From the NCBI GenBank assembly GCA_003117195.1, contig BDSI01000010.1:1009875-1073874 (forward strand): 64,000 bases of DNA, written 5' to 3'. The position numbers were made by a program, and so were the translations under genes. The notes beneath the pieces were generated by a model, which made no database searches, was not told where the DNA came from, and saw nothing but the letters and a program-made list of their open reading frames with translations. Every line of letters starts with the position of its first letter. Positions within the stretch are counted from its first letter, which is position 1. Source of the stretch: Eudorina sp. 2006-703-Eu-15. Its lineage: Eukaryota; Chlorophyta; Chlorophyceae; Chlamydomonadales; Volvocaceae. Below are positions 30,931-42,634 of the stretch, in pieces.

Positions 30931-32330
30931 CTAAGTTCCTGCTGGATTTTCTCCTGCAGGTTGTCCTCTTTCCATCTTTCGTCGAAGTGTAACGATGCCG
31001 TTCAGCATATGTACGGCGTGGTCGTGCAGGTCGTTCAAGCACGCCCTGGCTGCGTGGCTACAGGCCCCGAGCTCAGCCAGGAGTGGAAGGAGGTCTTTTC
31101 GTTTGGTTCCCCCGAAACCCAGACTGATGGCGTCCTGTTTCGTATAGCGCACCTTCCATCCCGCTTCTGCAAGCTCTTTGGCCAGATTGTCGTGCTGCTG
31201 CACTTTATCGTGCTGTTTCGCAGTGTGGTTGGTGTCTGAAGTGTAGCCGATTTCTAGAATGTGTACGGTGTGGTCCTCGCGATCCCAGGGGCCTGTGTAT
31301 CCCGGTTTACTTGCCTCCATGAGTGGTATCGTTGGTATGAACATTATGTCGGGTCTGAGTTTTAGGCGGAGGTCGGTGGGTGTATTTGGCAGCACCCACT
31401 CCCTTATGCGGGTGCTCGCGGCGTAGTCAGGTAGCTGCTGCGCTTGACAAGCATCCATGATCATATAGCAACCGCCCAAGCGTCCTGTGGCGAGCAGTCT
31501 GGCGATCTGCCGGACTCCGACATTGTGTCGTTGGATGTAGAGGGCTGTCATGTCCGGGTGGTTACAGCCACCCAGGATATGTCCTCCAGAGTCGGGACCC
31601 CAGCACAGTGGGCAGGGTGCGGGCGCCACCGTGTGTGGCGGGGCTGCGGATTGTACACGCGATCGTTTGGTGCCTACCAGGGGACGTCGGAAGCGCTGTG
31701 CCAGTTTGTTGTTCCACAGTTGTCCGTACCAATAGTCCATACACCGCTTGAGCTTCTTGTGCCTTCCCGTGCGCCGGTTGAGGGTGCGCGCGCTTGTACG
31801 GATGTTTAGGTGCGGGAGCGTGGCTGACATGAAGGACGTGTACAATGTTTGTTTGGTGTAACCGAGGTGCACCTCTGGTTTTATTAGCGACTTCACCCCT
31901 CGGTTGAGGTCGTTGGCGCAGTGGCCGGCGGTGCGTTCCGGCCCGCTGGCTTTTCGCACCCACCAATAGTGCGCTCTGGGGTCGTTGTCGGACGTTTCTG
32001 TTTGCCACGTGGCGTCGTCGGGCGCGTCCCGGCGCGCAGCCTTAACTGCCGCTCTATCAGCCGCGTCATTGTATTTTATTCCTGTGTGAGATTTTACCTT
32101 CAGAAGATGTGTCTTGAGTTTCTTTACAGCTCGTTCTTTCAGAATTCGTACGATGTTCGTTAGTAGGTCTTTGTGTTTATTGAGCGCGAGTTTCGTAGCT
32201 AGGTTGATTTATCATTTTCTTTATCAGAAACAGTGACGCGGCTGAGTCAGTCCAGATTGTAATAATGGGTGCGTTGTTGAGGCAATCTTCGTCGTTTCTC
32301 ATTGTAAGACCTTGGTGGATATCACTGAGC
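30931..32330 (-). pseudogene. LINE ORF part 2: RNase H end, CCHC knuckle, restriction-like endonuclease
   Basis: After frameshifts, RNase H continues with C-E-L-S-D-I, W-T-D-S-A-A-S and Y-N-D-A-A-D-R-A-A (three acidic catalytic positions, about 32325-32060). A zinc knuckle follows near 31570-31610: C-P-L-C ... G-G-H-I-L-G-G-C. Downstream are R-P-D-I-M-F-I (31345-31365) and L-E-I-G-Y-T-S-D-T with later Lys/His residues, the R/KPD...E/D...K layout of the PD-(D/E)XK-like endonuclease of RLE LINEs. TGA/TAG-type termination is near 30931. Confidence 0.7.
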
Positions 32331-32372
32331 TCGCAACGTGTAATGGTTTGGCATCCCGTCGTTCCGTAACAT

Positions 32373-35000
32373 CTATGTAGAGCGTTTTGCCTGTGAGGGC
32401 ATCGACCGCGGCCGCCCCAAGGACTTGCGCTTCGGCTTCATCAACCTGGACCTTTGGACAGACCCATCAGTGTAGATGCCGCATTCAGCGTCATGGCGCA
32501 GCGCTATTTTTGCTGGGAACATCAGGTGGGCGCTGCATCGTTCGTCATCGGTCATGTTGTCACATCTGCGGGAGCTCAGGCTAGGTGCACAGCCGGTTTC
32601 GTACTTCTCTTTCAACCGACGTATGTGTTTGCGCACCCATTGGGGTAGTCGCAGGTCCGTCTCCTGGGTCTCGTCCATTGCTGTGCGTTCCTGGGGCGGC
32701 TTCGTTATGGAGTCGATTGCTTGGCGAAGTGGTTCAGCCCATCCCAGGGCCCATCGCATGGCATGATGCCCCTCTTCGGGGTTTGGTTCCGGGTGGGCGA
32801 CAGAGGCACCCCTGAATGGCTGTTGGTATGCGTCGTGTCTTGCTCCGAACAGTTGGTCCTCAGGGAATCTTGCATGGTATACTCTTGTGCACTGGGCGAC
32901 GCTCAAGGGCGAGGCGAAGCGCTCCGTGTCCGCACCTATGGCCTGCATGAGTCGCTCCATAAGGTATTCGCGAAGACGTTTGAATATCGGGTGCGCTGCG
33001 GCCGGGGCGCAATTGTGCTTGCCTATTTGGATTGTGTATTTGCCGGTCGGGTGTATGTCCATCTCCGGGTTCCGTGCTTCGGTGTCGATCTCCACGTACC
33101 TCCGAAGGGTCCGCTGTCCTCGGGTGGTCTGGTAGCACTCTTCTTCCCATCGCCCCTGCCTTTGTTCGCCCGTTAAGTGTTGATCTTGCGCCTGGTTCAC
33201 TCGCCCGGGCTCATGTTCGATGCCGTGATCTCGTCTATGGTTGTATTCTGATAGCAGGGTGTCCCATGTGTCCTGCGACGCGAGCCTGGTTTCCTCCTCT
33301 TCCGTTGGTTCCCATTCAACATCTAGCATGCCACCTTCCCCATCATCTCCTGTGATGTATGGCCGCAGGTCGCGCGGTGTGTACTTGTGGGCTTCGTAGA
33401 GCGGAAGCGCCCCCTTGGGTATGAGGGTCCTCTGCCAGGCGACCGTGTAGTAGGTACGGTGAGTCGGTCGGCTATGTCTCCCGGTCCGTTTTTGCTTACT
33501 CGGGGGCGGGTCAGCGTCCACTCGCTTTCGTGTCTGGACTATTATGCGGGCCACTCTGTCCTGCGTCCCGAACAGAGCTTGGGTAATGGCGAACCCATGT
33601 TCGGTTGGTACCCCTTCGGGCCAGTCTTGGTTGCCCATGAGCATATTGTAAAGTCGTTGCGCGTCGGGCACCCTCTGGGTGAGTCCCCGAAGGGTGGGGA
33701 GCCTCAGCAGGAGGGCACAGTGCTCGACGGTTAGGGGTCCCTGTTGTGGCACCCATCCGATTGGTTCTGTATCCGTGATCCCATTCACCGGCTTGCCCTT
33801 ATTTCTCCGCAGGTAGAGTTTTTGGAGCTCGTGCTTTCGGTTCTTTCCGTCCAGGTTCCGACATCTTCCTGGGCGTGGTGGTCGCGCATTCCCTGTAAGC
33901 GGTGCGGGTGCAGGGACCTCAGTGTCTTGTGCCCTGTGCCTCGTGTGGTCTGGGTGGGTATTGTCTGGGTCGTGGCGCGCATTCTGGTCGGGGTTTTGCA
34001 TCCAGGCAGGCCGCATGTACCGGGTAATGTAGTCTCCCGGGAGGGGGTTGGGGACGGTGCCCCGGCGTGTGAGCCCTGTGACGGTCGGGTCTCCGGGAAT
34101 TTTTCTGAGATCGGCCGGCAGTGGTGCAGCGCTGCGGTACTTTGCCGCTCCCGTGCGGGTAGTGGCGTCCTCGCTGAGCGCTAGACTGCGTCTATTCAAT
34201 GCGACTTTGTGTTTCCGTCTTACACGGCGCCCCCCTATACGTTGCAGCTGGGTTGTGTCGATGAGGTGCTGCCTCGTGTTGTTGTCACGTAGGGCTCTCA
34301 GGTCAAGGCCCAGCTCAAGCAGTGGTTGAAGGCATCGGAACGGTAGGGCGTGCTCGGTTGGGGTCATGAGCCCCTCGCCTAGCAGTTGTGCGAGGCTGTT
34401 GGCTTCCTGGTGATACTGTTCCCCTTGGTCTGTGAGCTCCAGACCGGCGTCACGTACGAGCGCCAGCTGTTTGAGCGTCGTATAGAACTTTCCCGCTTGA
34501 GCTGATGGATCGGTATGTTTCCGGCGTGCTGTCCCTGTATCCGCAGGAGGGCTCTCGTGACTACTCCGAGCCGTCCCCAGTCGTTCAGGGATGTGACGAG
34601 CGCTTTGGTGGCGCGATGCACATATAAGGTACGTATCGACCCTACGCCTAGGCCCATCTGGCCGGTGGGGGCGGGCTAGGATTGCACGCGTTGGGAATCC
34701 CTTCTTCAGGCCGTAGCTTCGTTTAGCAATCCCTGCTATCTGCGAGTCGAAACTGGCAATGTCATGTGGCGTGTAAGCCATGGCGCATAGGCCGTATGCG
34801 ATTTTAGGATGTATCAGCGTCTTGATCATGTTGATGCGCTGGTCGGGGGTGGCGAGGGACTCGACAATTCCTTGCCCTCGGCGCTTGATTACAGCCCGGG
34901 TGTAGGCCACTTGTTCTGCCCAGTCCAGTGTGGGGGTGATGTGCACCCCCAGGTACTTGTAAGGTTCCGTTGTTGTACACCGACGGCGCCTGCCGATGTA
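32373..35000 (-). pseudogene. LINE ORF part 1: RT thumb end, long middle region, RNase H start
   Basis: An open frame of about 870 codons starts in the RT thumb (Y-K-Y-L-G-V-H-I, then I-H-P-K-I-A-Y-G-L). A middle region of about 700 residues is Arg-, Pro- and Glu-rich and not recognised. The RNase H first strand follows (G-I-Y-T-D-G-S-V with the catalytic Asp) near 32470-32495. The frame then shifts at about 32450, and the native continuation (V-D-E-A-E-A-Q-V-L-G) is in another frame. No intact start is present. Confidence 0.7.
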
Positions 35001-35020
35001 TTGTGTTCGTGTCGACGCAG

Positions 35021-36009
35021 CTAGATGCTGGTTCTACTGGTTCGCGCTTTCTAAGTGTTGCCCCGTGTATGTGTATGTGCGAGTGTTCGGTTCGTAGGGC
35101 CCTCGCTTAGGTCGAGGGTCGAAGCATCGAACGGGCGTCGAAGTAGCTACGTCGCAAACGATTTCGTCGCTGCCTTTCCTTCTTTTCGCTCGGGCAAGGT
35201 CGGTACACGTGTTTTTGTACATTCAAAGCAAGAACGGCCGTTTCGGCAAATAAATGTATATATTTCACGTGACTACTGCTTATAGCACACACACTTGCCA
35301 CAGATACCTCGTGGCTTCGTTCCGCGGTAGTGCGTACATACACGCAACACATACGTACAGCCAACAAGCCTAGCGCCAGCAGCAGCTAGCCAGCGCGGAG
35401 GCAACTTTTGACGGCGCAATGCACTTTAGAACCTCCCGGGTTGTTTCTGGGTGCGTGAGCATACTGCTGTCAGCTCCAAAACGATCAAAAGGAACGAACC
35501 GATAACGGTCAATCATGCTATGTAGTCTCAACGTAACGTAACAGCAACGGCGAACATCAAGTAACTCTGCACGGACGGAAAACACGCGCCGACAAACACT
35601 ACAGATAAACAGACGTAAGTAGAAACAACGAGCAACGGCGGACGGATGGAAAACACTCAGTAAGCGCAGCATTCCGTACGTGCTATCGGGCTATAATCAA
35701 CACACTGGCTGGGTGACGCATCAGTGTCGGTATTACATGTGATGACGGATGACGACGTGTTCTCAGCGATGTATATGTTTTCATCGGTTGACACGCAACC
35801 TTTCATACATGCTGAACTAGCATCGTGAACCCATATATTCATATTCGGCTTGCTTGGATGCAGTAAGCAAGTAACGCTCGCTCGCATGACCAGTTAGACC
35901 AGTGAATGTCCGAACGAGTGGTTGTCGGTCAGTCAATTATTTCCACCACGGCGTCACAGGCACTATTATCTATCCGTAGGTACAGGTGTAGCTGCGTAGG
36001 CGGCTTCCG
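35021..36009 (-). other. 3' flank / probable 3' UTR of gene 2
   Basis: No coding sequence or recognised repeat is convincing. A TGTAA (minus strand, 35733-35737), the polyadenylation signal used by many green algae, lies about 275 bp after the gene 2 stop, but the motif is short. Confidence 0.35.
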
Positions 36010-39000
36010 TCACGCATCTGACGAGCAGCACGCCAGGCGCAGACCTGCATGTATGTATGCATGCACAGACAGCAGATAGATGGATCCCGCCGGCGCACAT
36101 AAACGCTGACGGCAAGAAGGCTGATTTCAGTTTCTGTATGCTCATCGATGCGTGGTGGGATACACAACAAAGCATGTACATACGACTTGGGTATATATAG
36201 TATATATATACTATATGTATACTATATACTATATATAATATATAATATATAATATATATACTATATATACTATATATACTATATACTATATATGTATAAT
36301 ATATACATTATATATTATATATATTAAACCCTATATATATTATATATATTATATATGCCGCGGTTATAAATATTATATATATTATATATGCCGCGGTTTT
36401 ATATGATGCTATAGGACACCTTCAACCATCATCACACCGAACCTACGCCATACGAACCGAGGGTCCAAGGCGGTTGATCCTGCCAACTAAGGATCCCACC
36501 TCGTCCATTCACCCGCACATCCATAGAGACAGAGGGTATAGGGTATATATATACCCTATATACATATATATATACCCTATATACATATATACCCTATGTA
36601 TACATTTATATACCCTGTATATATGGCTGATATATCCGGCTGATATATCCGACTTGGGTATATACATACGGCTTGGATATACAAACCCTAAGATCTCACC
36701 ACCGGGGTATCGTGCGACGATACCATTAAGGTACGGTATGTAATTAACTGTGTTAGCTAAGCATGAAGGTAGGAATGAAGGTGCCTGTGGCAGAAGGTTA
36801 GCTAACCGTTGAAATTATTTTTAATAGAGAAATGCACACATACAGTAGTATGGCCACTGCGTGGTATGTACGATGCCTGGATGTAAAGGCCTGCAACTGA
36901 CCAAGGCCGTACACACGCTGAGCGAGGGGCCCCAGCCCGTTTCGTATCATTCTGCTCACGCCACAGATAGATAGATAGATTCTGCTCACGCCACACATAG
37001 ATAGATATGAGCATTAGTACTAGGATGATAGTATCCTACCGGCGCTGCGTGTGTTATCTTACCGTTAAGGGCCGTGTCATCGCCGTGGGAACCCTGTCAG
37101 CCAAGGCGTACATAAGCGTGCAAGCAAAGCGAGAAGCACGGCACGCACGCAGCAAGTAGGATGAGCGAGCGCGTACAAATAAGCAATGCATGTGTGTGTA
37201 CGTACTGTCTTTTTATTTAGCAAGGGTTACTGCCAGTATATATTGTCATTATGGTTTGTAACAACGTAGAAAAGCTTATTGTGCTGAAGAGAGCAATGAC
37301 GGGGTGGACGCACGGGGCGCCAACGCACGCACCCAATCACGCAGATTCATCCATCCATCCAATCATGCGTGGGGGCTTGATGTTCGGATGAGAACGCAGA
37401 TGGGTGCAGCGCGCGCAGGCGTGCACCAACTGGCGCCCCGTTAGTTTTAGATAGAGAAATTGATGACGGAGAAACACGCATATCGCAGAGGATTGCAGCG
37501 AGTAATTGCAGCCACGCACACACACGCATACACGCATGACAACGACCCAGCGACACATTTAAGCAGGCACGTGAATGTAATAAAAGGAATGACAACGACT
37601 TCTCTAGCATACGTCGGGCAGGTCGCTCGCGCCCATCGCAACATTATCCATGTATGTGGGATTATCATATATTATAACCAATATGTTACTATGTACTTAA
37701 ATAACCTTATCCTAGTATTTGGCTATAGCAAATAATAATGTTAGTTATATAATGTTTACTTGATTGCAATTCCTATTTTATTAGTTAGTGTGTTGGTGAC
37801 AACGTTATTCCCTCGTCCGTCCTCGACCATTTTATCAGACTATGGTCGGTATACATGTATTTGAGTCCGCCCAACGCAGGCATCCCACTCCTGGACACGT
37901 ACCTGGTCGCTCTCGAAACGCGCCTGCGCGCCGCAAACGTACCAATCCTTGGGGCAGTACACCCAGCCCGTCCAGCTGAGCAGGAAGCAGGTCGCAGGAA
38001 GAGGCGGGTGTCTTAATACGTAAAACTGACGTTAAGTTGTGTGATTAGTTCCTGAAGGTGCTCTCCGCGGTGAACGGGCACGTGTGCGTGTGTGTCGGCG
38101 TAGTCGGCGTGCGTGTGTATTGAATATAGAATACGTATATTTATATGTGTGATGTCGATGTGCGTGTTTAGCGTGTTGCGCAAGTAGTAAGGGCAGTAGT
38201 GGGCGGCCTTTTGAGGTTACACATACACAGACGGAGTTTTGAGATTACATACACGCAGCCGGCCTATCGAGGTCACATACTGGCGACGGGCGGGCGATCA
38301 CGCCAACGACGGCGTAGACGGCGTTTACAATTCGTTTCGTTAGGCAAAAGGCGCATCGCCCACACCCAAGAATTATATATACATACTCACTCGCCCCAGA
38401 AACCGGGCTGCTGGGTGATCGGTGTGAAGTCGGAGCACATGAACTCGATGGAGTTGGCCGCGGTGTCTACGATGGGAACAATCGAACGCGCGGGGAACGA
38501 ATGAAGCAAGCAAGCCACATACACGCACTGCGCAGACTTATACGTACCAATCAGGCAACACGGCCGACCGCTGGACGGATGTCACTTCGCCACGCACGTC
38601 GCCAGCATTCAGATAATCTATAAAAATATCCGAATGTAACTTCGATCAAGTAAACAATGAAATGCGGAGTTATTGATGCATGTGTGGATAGATGATGGAT
38701 TATTAGATGAATTATGGTATGGTAGCTCGAGGGAGGTGAATAGGGCAGAACACCTACACATATTCAGACTGATGCATGGATGTGAGTTTACTTACTATCA
38801 CTTGCCGGTCCAAACACAGTTACAACGAATAAATGAGCGTTCGTATACATACAAACATACCGTCTCCGCTGCCCTGATCTGCCTCCAGCCTCAGCCGAGC
38901 ACCGATGATGTAGCTCAGGCTACTACTGTTGCAGTAGGCCCAGCTTGGCGACCAGTTGCCCCACAGCCCATCGGTGATGCTGACGACGGAACTGTCCAAC

Positions 39001-39844
39001 GAGCACGTCATCCTGTGTGCGCGGTGGATGGTGCCGCCGAACATTGCAGTATGTATGTAAGCAAGCGTCATGTATGTTATGCAACCTGATCGACCTCGCT
39101 TATAATCGCGAACTTCTGGAACCTCTACATGTATCCTCCTGCCTTGCGTACAAAGAAAGCGTGTTTCAACCCAACAAGATGCAAATCGTATTGACATGTA
39201 TGGACATTTTGTTTTATGCGGTCACGCACGAACGCACCTCAGTCCGTTGAGAGCGGTGTCGTCGCACCTCCCGCCGCAGGAGTCCTCAATGCGCAGCTGG
39301 AACCCAGTCATCGGGCCACCAAAAACGCTGCCATCTGAGTCATAGGCGCTGCAGTACTTGGTGTCCTGCATTCGGTTATGCAAACACGCAAGCAAACCTT
39401 ACTTGATTCAGCGAGCAAGCGACTTGCTTGCTCACCAAGTGACCTGCAGGCTCCGTCGTTACGCTTTGCTTCCATAGATCGAGCTGGCCACGGCATGCAT
39501 TACATGACAACCATCTAGTAGATAGCCCATCGCATGAATCATTGTTTTCGGCCACATACACACGCACGCACGCACGCAAGTGGGGCCACCTTACGTTATT
39601 AACCGGCCTGTCCACCTAGTCCACCTACCACATATGCATCACATTCATGCAGTTAATCATGCAGCCCTTCTATAATGCCGTCCTGCTCTCCGGCGACCCA
39701 CCAGCCAGTCTCCGAACAAGCCCTCAGAGACCGTGACGAACGTGACCTTGGGCGGGGGCGGGATGGGGGGCGGCGGCGGCGCCGGCGGCGGCGGCGGCTG
39801 CAGCTGGGGGCCCTGACCATCCAGGCAGCACGCAAGGCGTAGAC
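36010..39844 (-). CDS. gene 2 exons 16-22: second Pro-rich linker, VMO-I domain 3, C-terminus
   Basis: Exon 16 (143 nt) ends domain 2 (L-R-L-A-C-C), adds a run of prolines and opens domain 3 ([10 protein letters not shown]). Exons 17-21 (128, 152, 76, 73, 31 nt) form domain 3. The short exon 21 reads [11 protein letters not shown]. The last exon encodes [10 protein letters not shown] and the TGA at 36010-36012. The C-terminus L-R-L-x-C-C matches that of gene 1, which supports this stop. Confidence 0.83.
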
Positions 39845-42544
39845 CTGTATGTGCACATCCGCGCGCCCGGCGGCATGCATGCACGCGTGGCAGCGAAGCA
39901 ATCAAGCAGCACGCACGTATGCACGTAAAAGTTCTAACAAAGAAAGCTTAAGGTTGCGCGGGTAAGCAATCAAGCAGGATTATCTGCTATTAGGTTGGAT
40001 ACGTTGAACGGAGTTAGAAGGGGTACCCACACCAGATGTATATGGCTCACCATTGAAGGCAGTATCGTCGCCGGAGCCCTGCGTCCGAAATAATGAAGCA
40101 GTACGTACATCCGAAGGCGGCAGCAAACGACATGCAAAGGCACGCAAGCGGCGGTCAGTGGATAGGCGGAACTCGGACCTGAACTGACCCACGTAGCATA
40201 GCACGTGATTGCCCACGTGATCTTAGCACTGAACGAAGTTATGTCAGGCCGTATGACTGCTCTCTGACGTATCATTCAAAGGAGTCTGCATCAACACAAG
40301 ATCAGAAATAACGTGCCATCGTGGAAGCAGCAGAAACGCTGTTGTAGGTTCGCGACACCGGAGGCAAGGCCGAAGGTAGGATCAGCTGGCTGGTCCGTTG
40401 CAGAAGCGACGCCGCGCAGCTGTCCATAACGCTGATGTAAGCACTGCGCGTGCAAATGATGACAATGGAACAAGGGCTCGGTCCAGGAGATGAATGATGT
40501 GATGAATGACCTTACATGTCTCTTCCGCTAGGCCAGGTCCATAACCTAACGAAAGGGGCCTACTAGTTGCTCATCGGCTATTGCCGAAGAGCAAATCGAG
40601 ACAAAGCACCAAGGCAAAGCCTCGACCTAAATCACAAGACAAACAAGTACGACACTCTACCATCAGTGATGGTCCCGAAACCAAAGGAAACGGACAACCG
40701 AATCACACAACAACTCACAATAACCGCACATAACCGAATTGGAGCAGTAAACTGACGGGTGCAGTCAATCGGCGTGACAGCTGTCAGGCCGTATGACTGC
40801 TCTCTGACGTATCATGTGCCTACCCGTGACTCCCCCCCCAGCGTGCAACGCAGTAGCAAAGCTGGAAAGATGGGTTCCAGGTGGTGTGGTGTGGATGCGT
40901 GAGGTAATTGCGTCCAAATGCGGCAATAAGCGACCAGAGCCAGTAATTGGCAATATGAAGTACATGGCGACCGAGACCCGAAATGTACGACAAGTACGGC
41001 ATGCTCAGACGGTGTCCGACATGATGGCAACAGACTCACAACAGGGAACACCAACGGCGCGGCTACTGATGCAGTCAATCAAATGGGCCAGCAGCAAACA
41101 AGGCACAAACACAAAGCACGGTGTATGCTCCAGCTGGTCTACACGAAAGGCTAAGCACAAGGCGTGGCCCGGGATCTAGCGCTGGCGACTTTGGCACGGG
41201 CATTCCCACAGACAGCAAAACACGCGGGCATCACCTCCGAACGCGGCCTGGGCTGCACACGCATGACCTCAGAACTCTCACGTCGGGCGATTCCAACTGG
41301 ATGGAGCACCAAAATGACGACTGCCGAACGGAACGGCTAAGAAGTCGCCGACATACCAAATCGCTCGGCACCATTGACAACTGTCATTCAGCAACCATCA
41401 TTTGATCACGCTTGACAATACAAGCGCTTGGTCTCGATTTGCTGGGTAAGCATGCGCGAAGAAGAAAAGAGACTCCTCAGCGCATGCGCGCACGTTGGCT
41501 GTTCCATTCAAAGGAGTCTGCATCAACACAAGATCAGAAATAACGTGCCATCGTGGAAGCAGCAGAAACGCTGTTGTAGGTTCGCGACACCGGAGGCAAG
41601 GCCGAAGGTAGGATCAGCTGGCTGGTCCGTTGCAGAAGCGACGCCGCGCAGCTGTCCATAACGCTGATGTAAGCACTGCGCGTGCAAATGATGACAATGG
41701 AACAAGGGCTCGGTCCAGGAGATGAATGATGTGATGAATGACCTTACATGTCTCTTCCGCTAGGCCAGGTCCATAACCTAACGAAAGGGGCCTACTAGTT
41801 GCTCATCGGCTATTGCCGAAGAGCAAATCGAGACAAAGCACCAAGGCAAAGCCTCGACCTAAATCACAAGACAAACAAGTACGACACTCTACCATCAGTG
41901 ATGGTCCCGAAACCAAAGGAAACGGACAACCGAATCACACAACAACTCACAATAACCGCACATAACCGAATTGGAGCAGTAAACTGACGGGTGCAGTCAA
42001 TCGGCGTGACAGTTATTCATCACATTAGGTACGTATAACTCTGTGACTGGCAATAATGCTGCACGAACGTGAAGCCATGCCAGCGGAGCTAATGCAGCTA
42101 GCTGTTTGCTTGTTTGTAAGGAGCGCGGGCGGGCGCACGCACGCATGCGCGCAGATGATGGTTTCCAATAATCCTATTCATCCTATCCCTCGACAAAAAA
42201 CATCCTGCGTATATAGCTACATACCTGATCGTTCTCAAAGCGGGCCTGGGCGCCGCACATGTAGCTGCCGGTGGGGCAATACACCCAGTCCGTCCAGCTG
42301 AACCCGATGCGAACAAATGACGAGGAGCGAAACAAGCGAGGGCGTTCAAAAAGCCATATTAATATATAGGGTTATATATAGGGTGTTATACATATAAACA
42401 TATTTATTTTCATATTTATATACATATATAAACCCTAAAACCTACATACATATTTATATATTTATTTATCTATTTACATATTTAGACCCATATATATATG
42501 TATATATATGTATATATATGTATCTGTTTATGCAAGCATCGCCC

Positions 42545-42634
<90 letters not shown>

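Larger units (their letters stand above)
30793..35020 (-). mobile_element. Dualen/RandI-like LINE, 5'-truncated
   Basis: A minus-strand LINE of about 4.2 kb. Its 3' end carries an (att)n tail (30793-30812). The coding part begins inside the RT domain, just before Y-K-Y-L-G-V-H-I (34940-34965), so the 5' half including the catalytic RT motifs is missing. RNase H, a CCHC knuckle and a C-terminal restriction-like endonuclease follow. RT plus RNase H plus a C-terminal restriction-like endonuclease is the arrangement described for Dualen/RandI LINEs of Chlamydomonas. It lies between the converging 3' ends of genes 1 and 2. Confidence 0.75.
40242..42012 (-). mobile_element. split-direct-repeat retroelement (TOC/PAT/DIRS-like), non-autonomous
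   Basis: On the minus strand the layout is A1 (42012-41505), an internal part of 0.7 kb, B1 (40815-40782), A2 (40780-40273), B2 (40275-40242). The A repeats are 508 bp and look identical; the B repeats are 34 bp and identical. A and B overlap by the three bases cat at the A2-B2 junction. This A1-internal-B1-A2-B2 order is the split direct repeat of PAT/Ngaro-type DIRS elements and of TOC1 of Chlamydomonas. The internal part has no tyrosine recombinase or RT, so the copy depends on enzymes made elsewhere. It lies in a gene 2 intron. Confidence 0.78.

Noticed and set aside
40814..41179. 121-codon plus-strand frame inside the split-direct-repeat element
   Set aside because: No recognisable motif, and on the opposite strand to the inferred element orientation. 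Probably chance.
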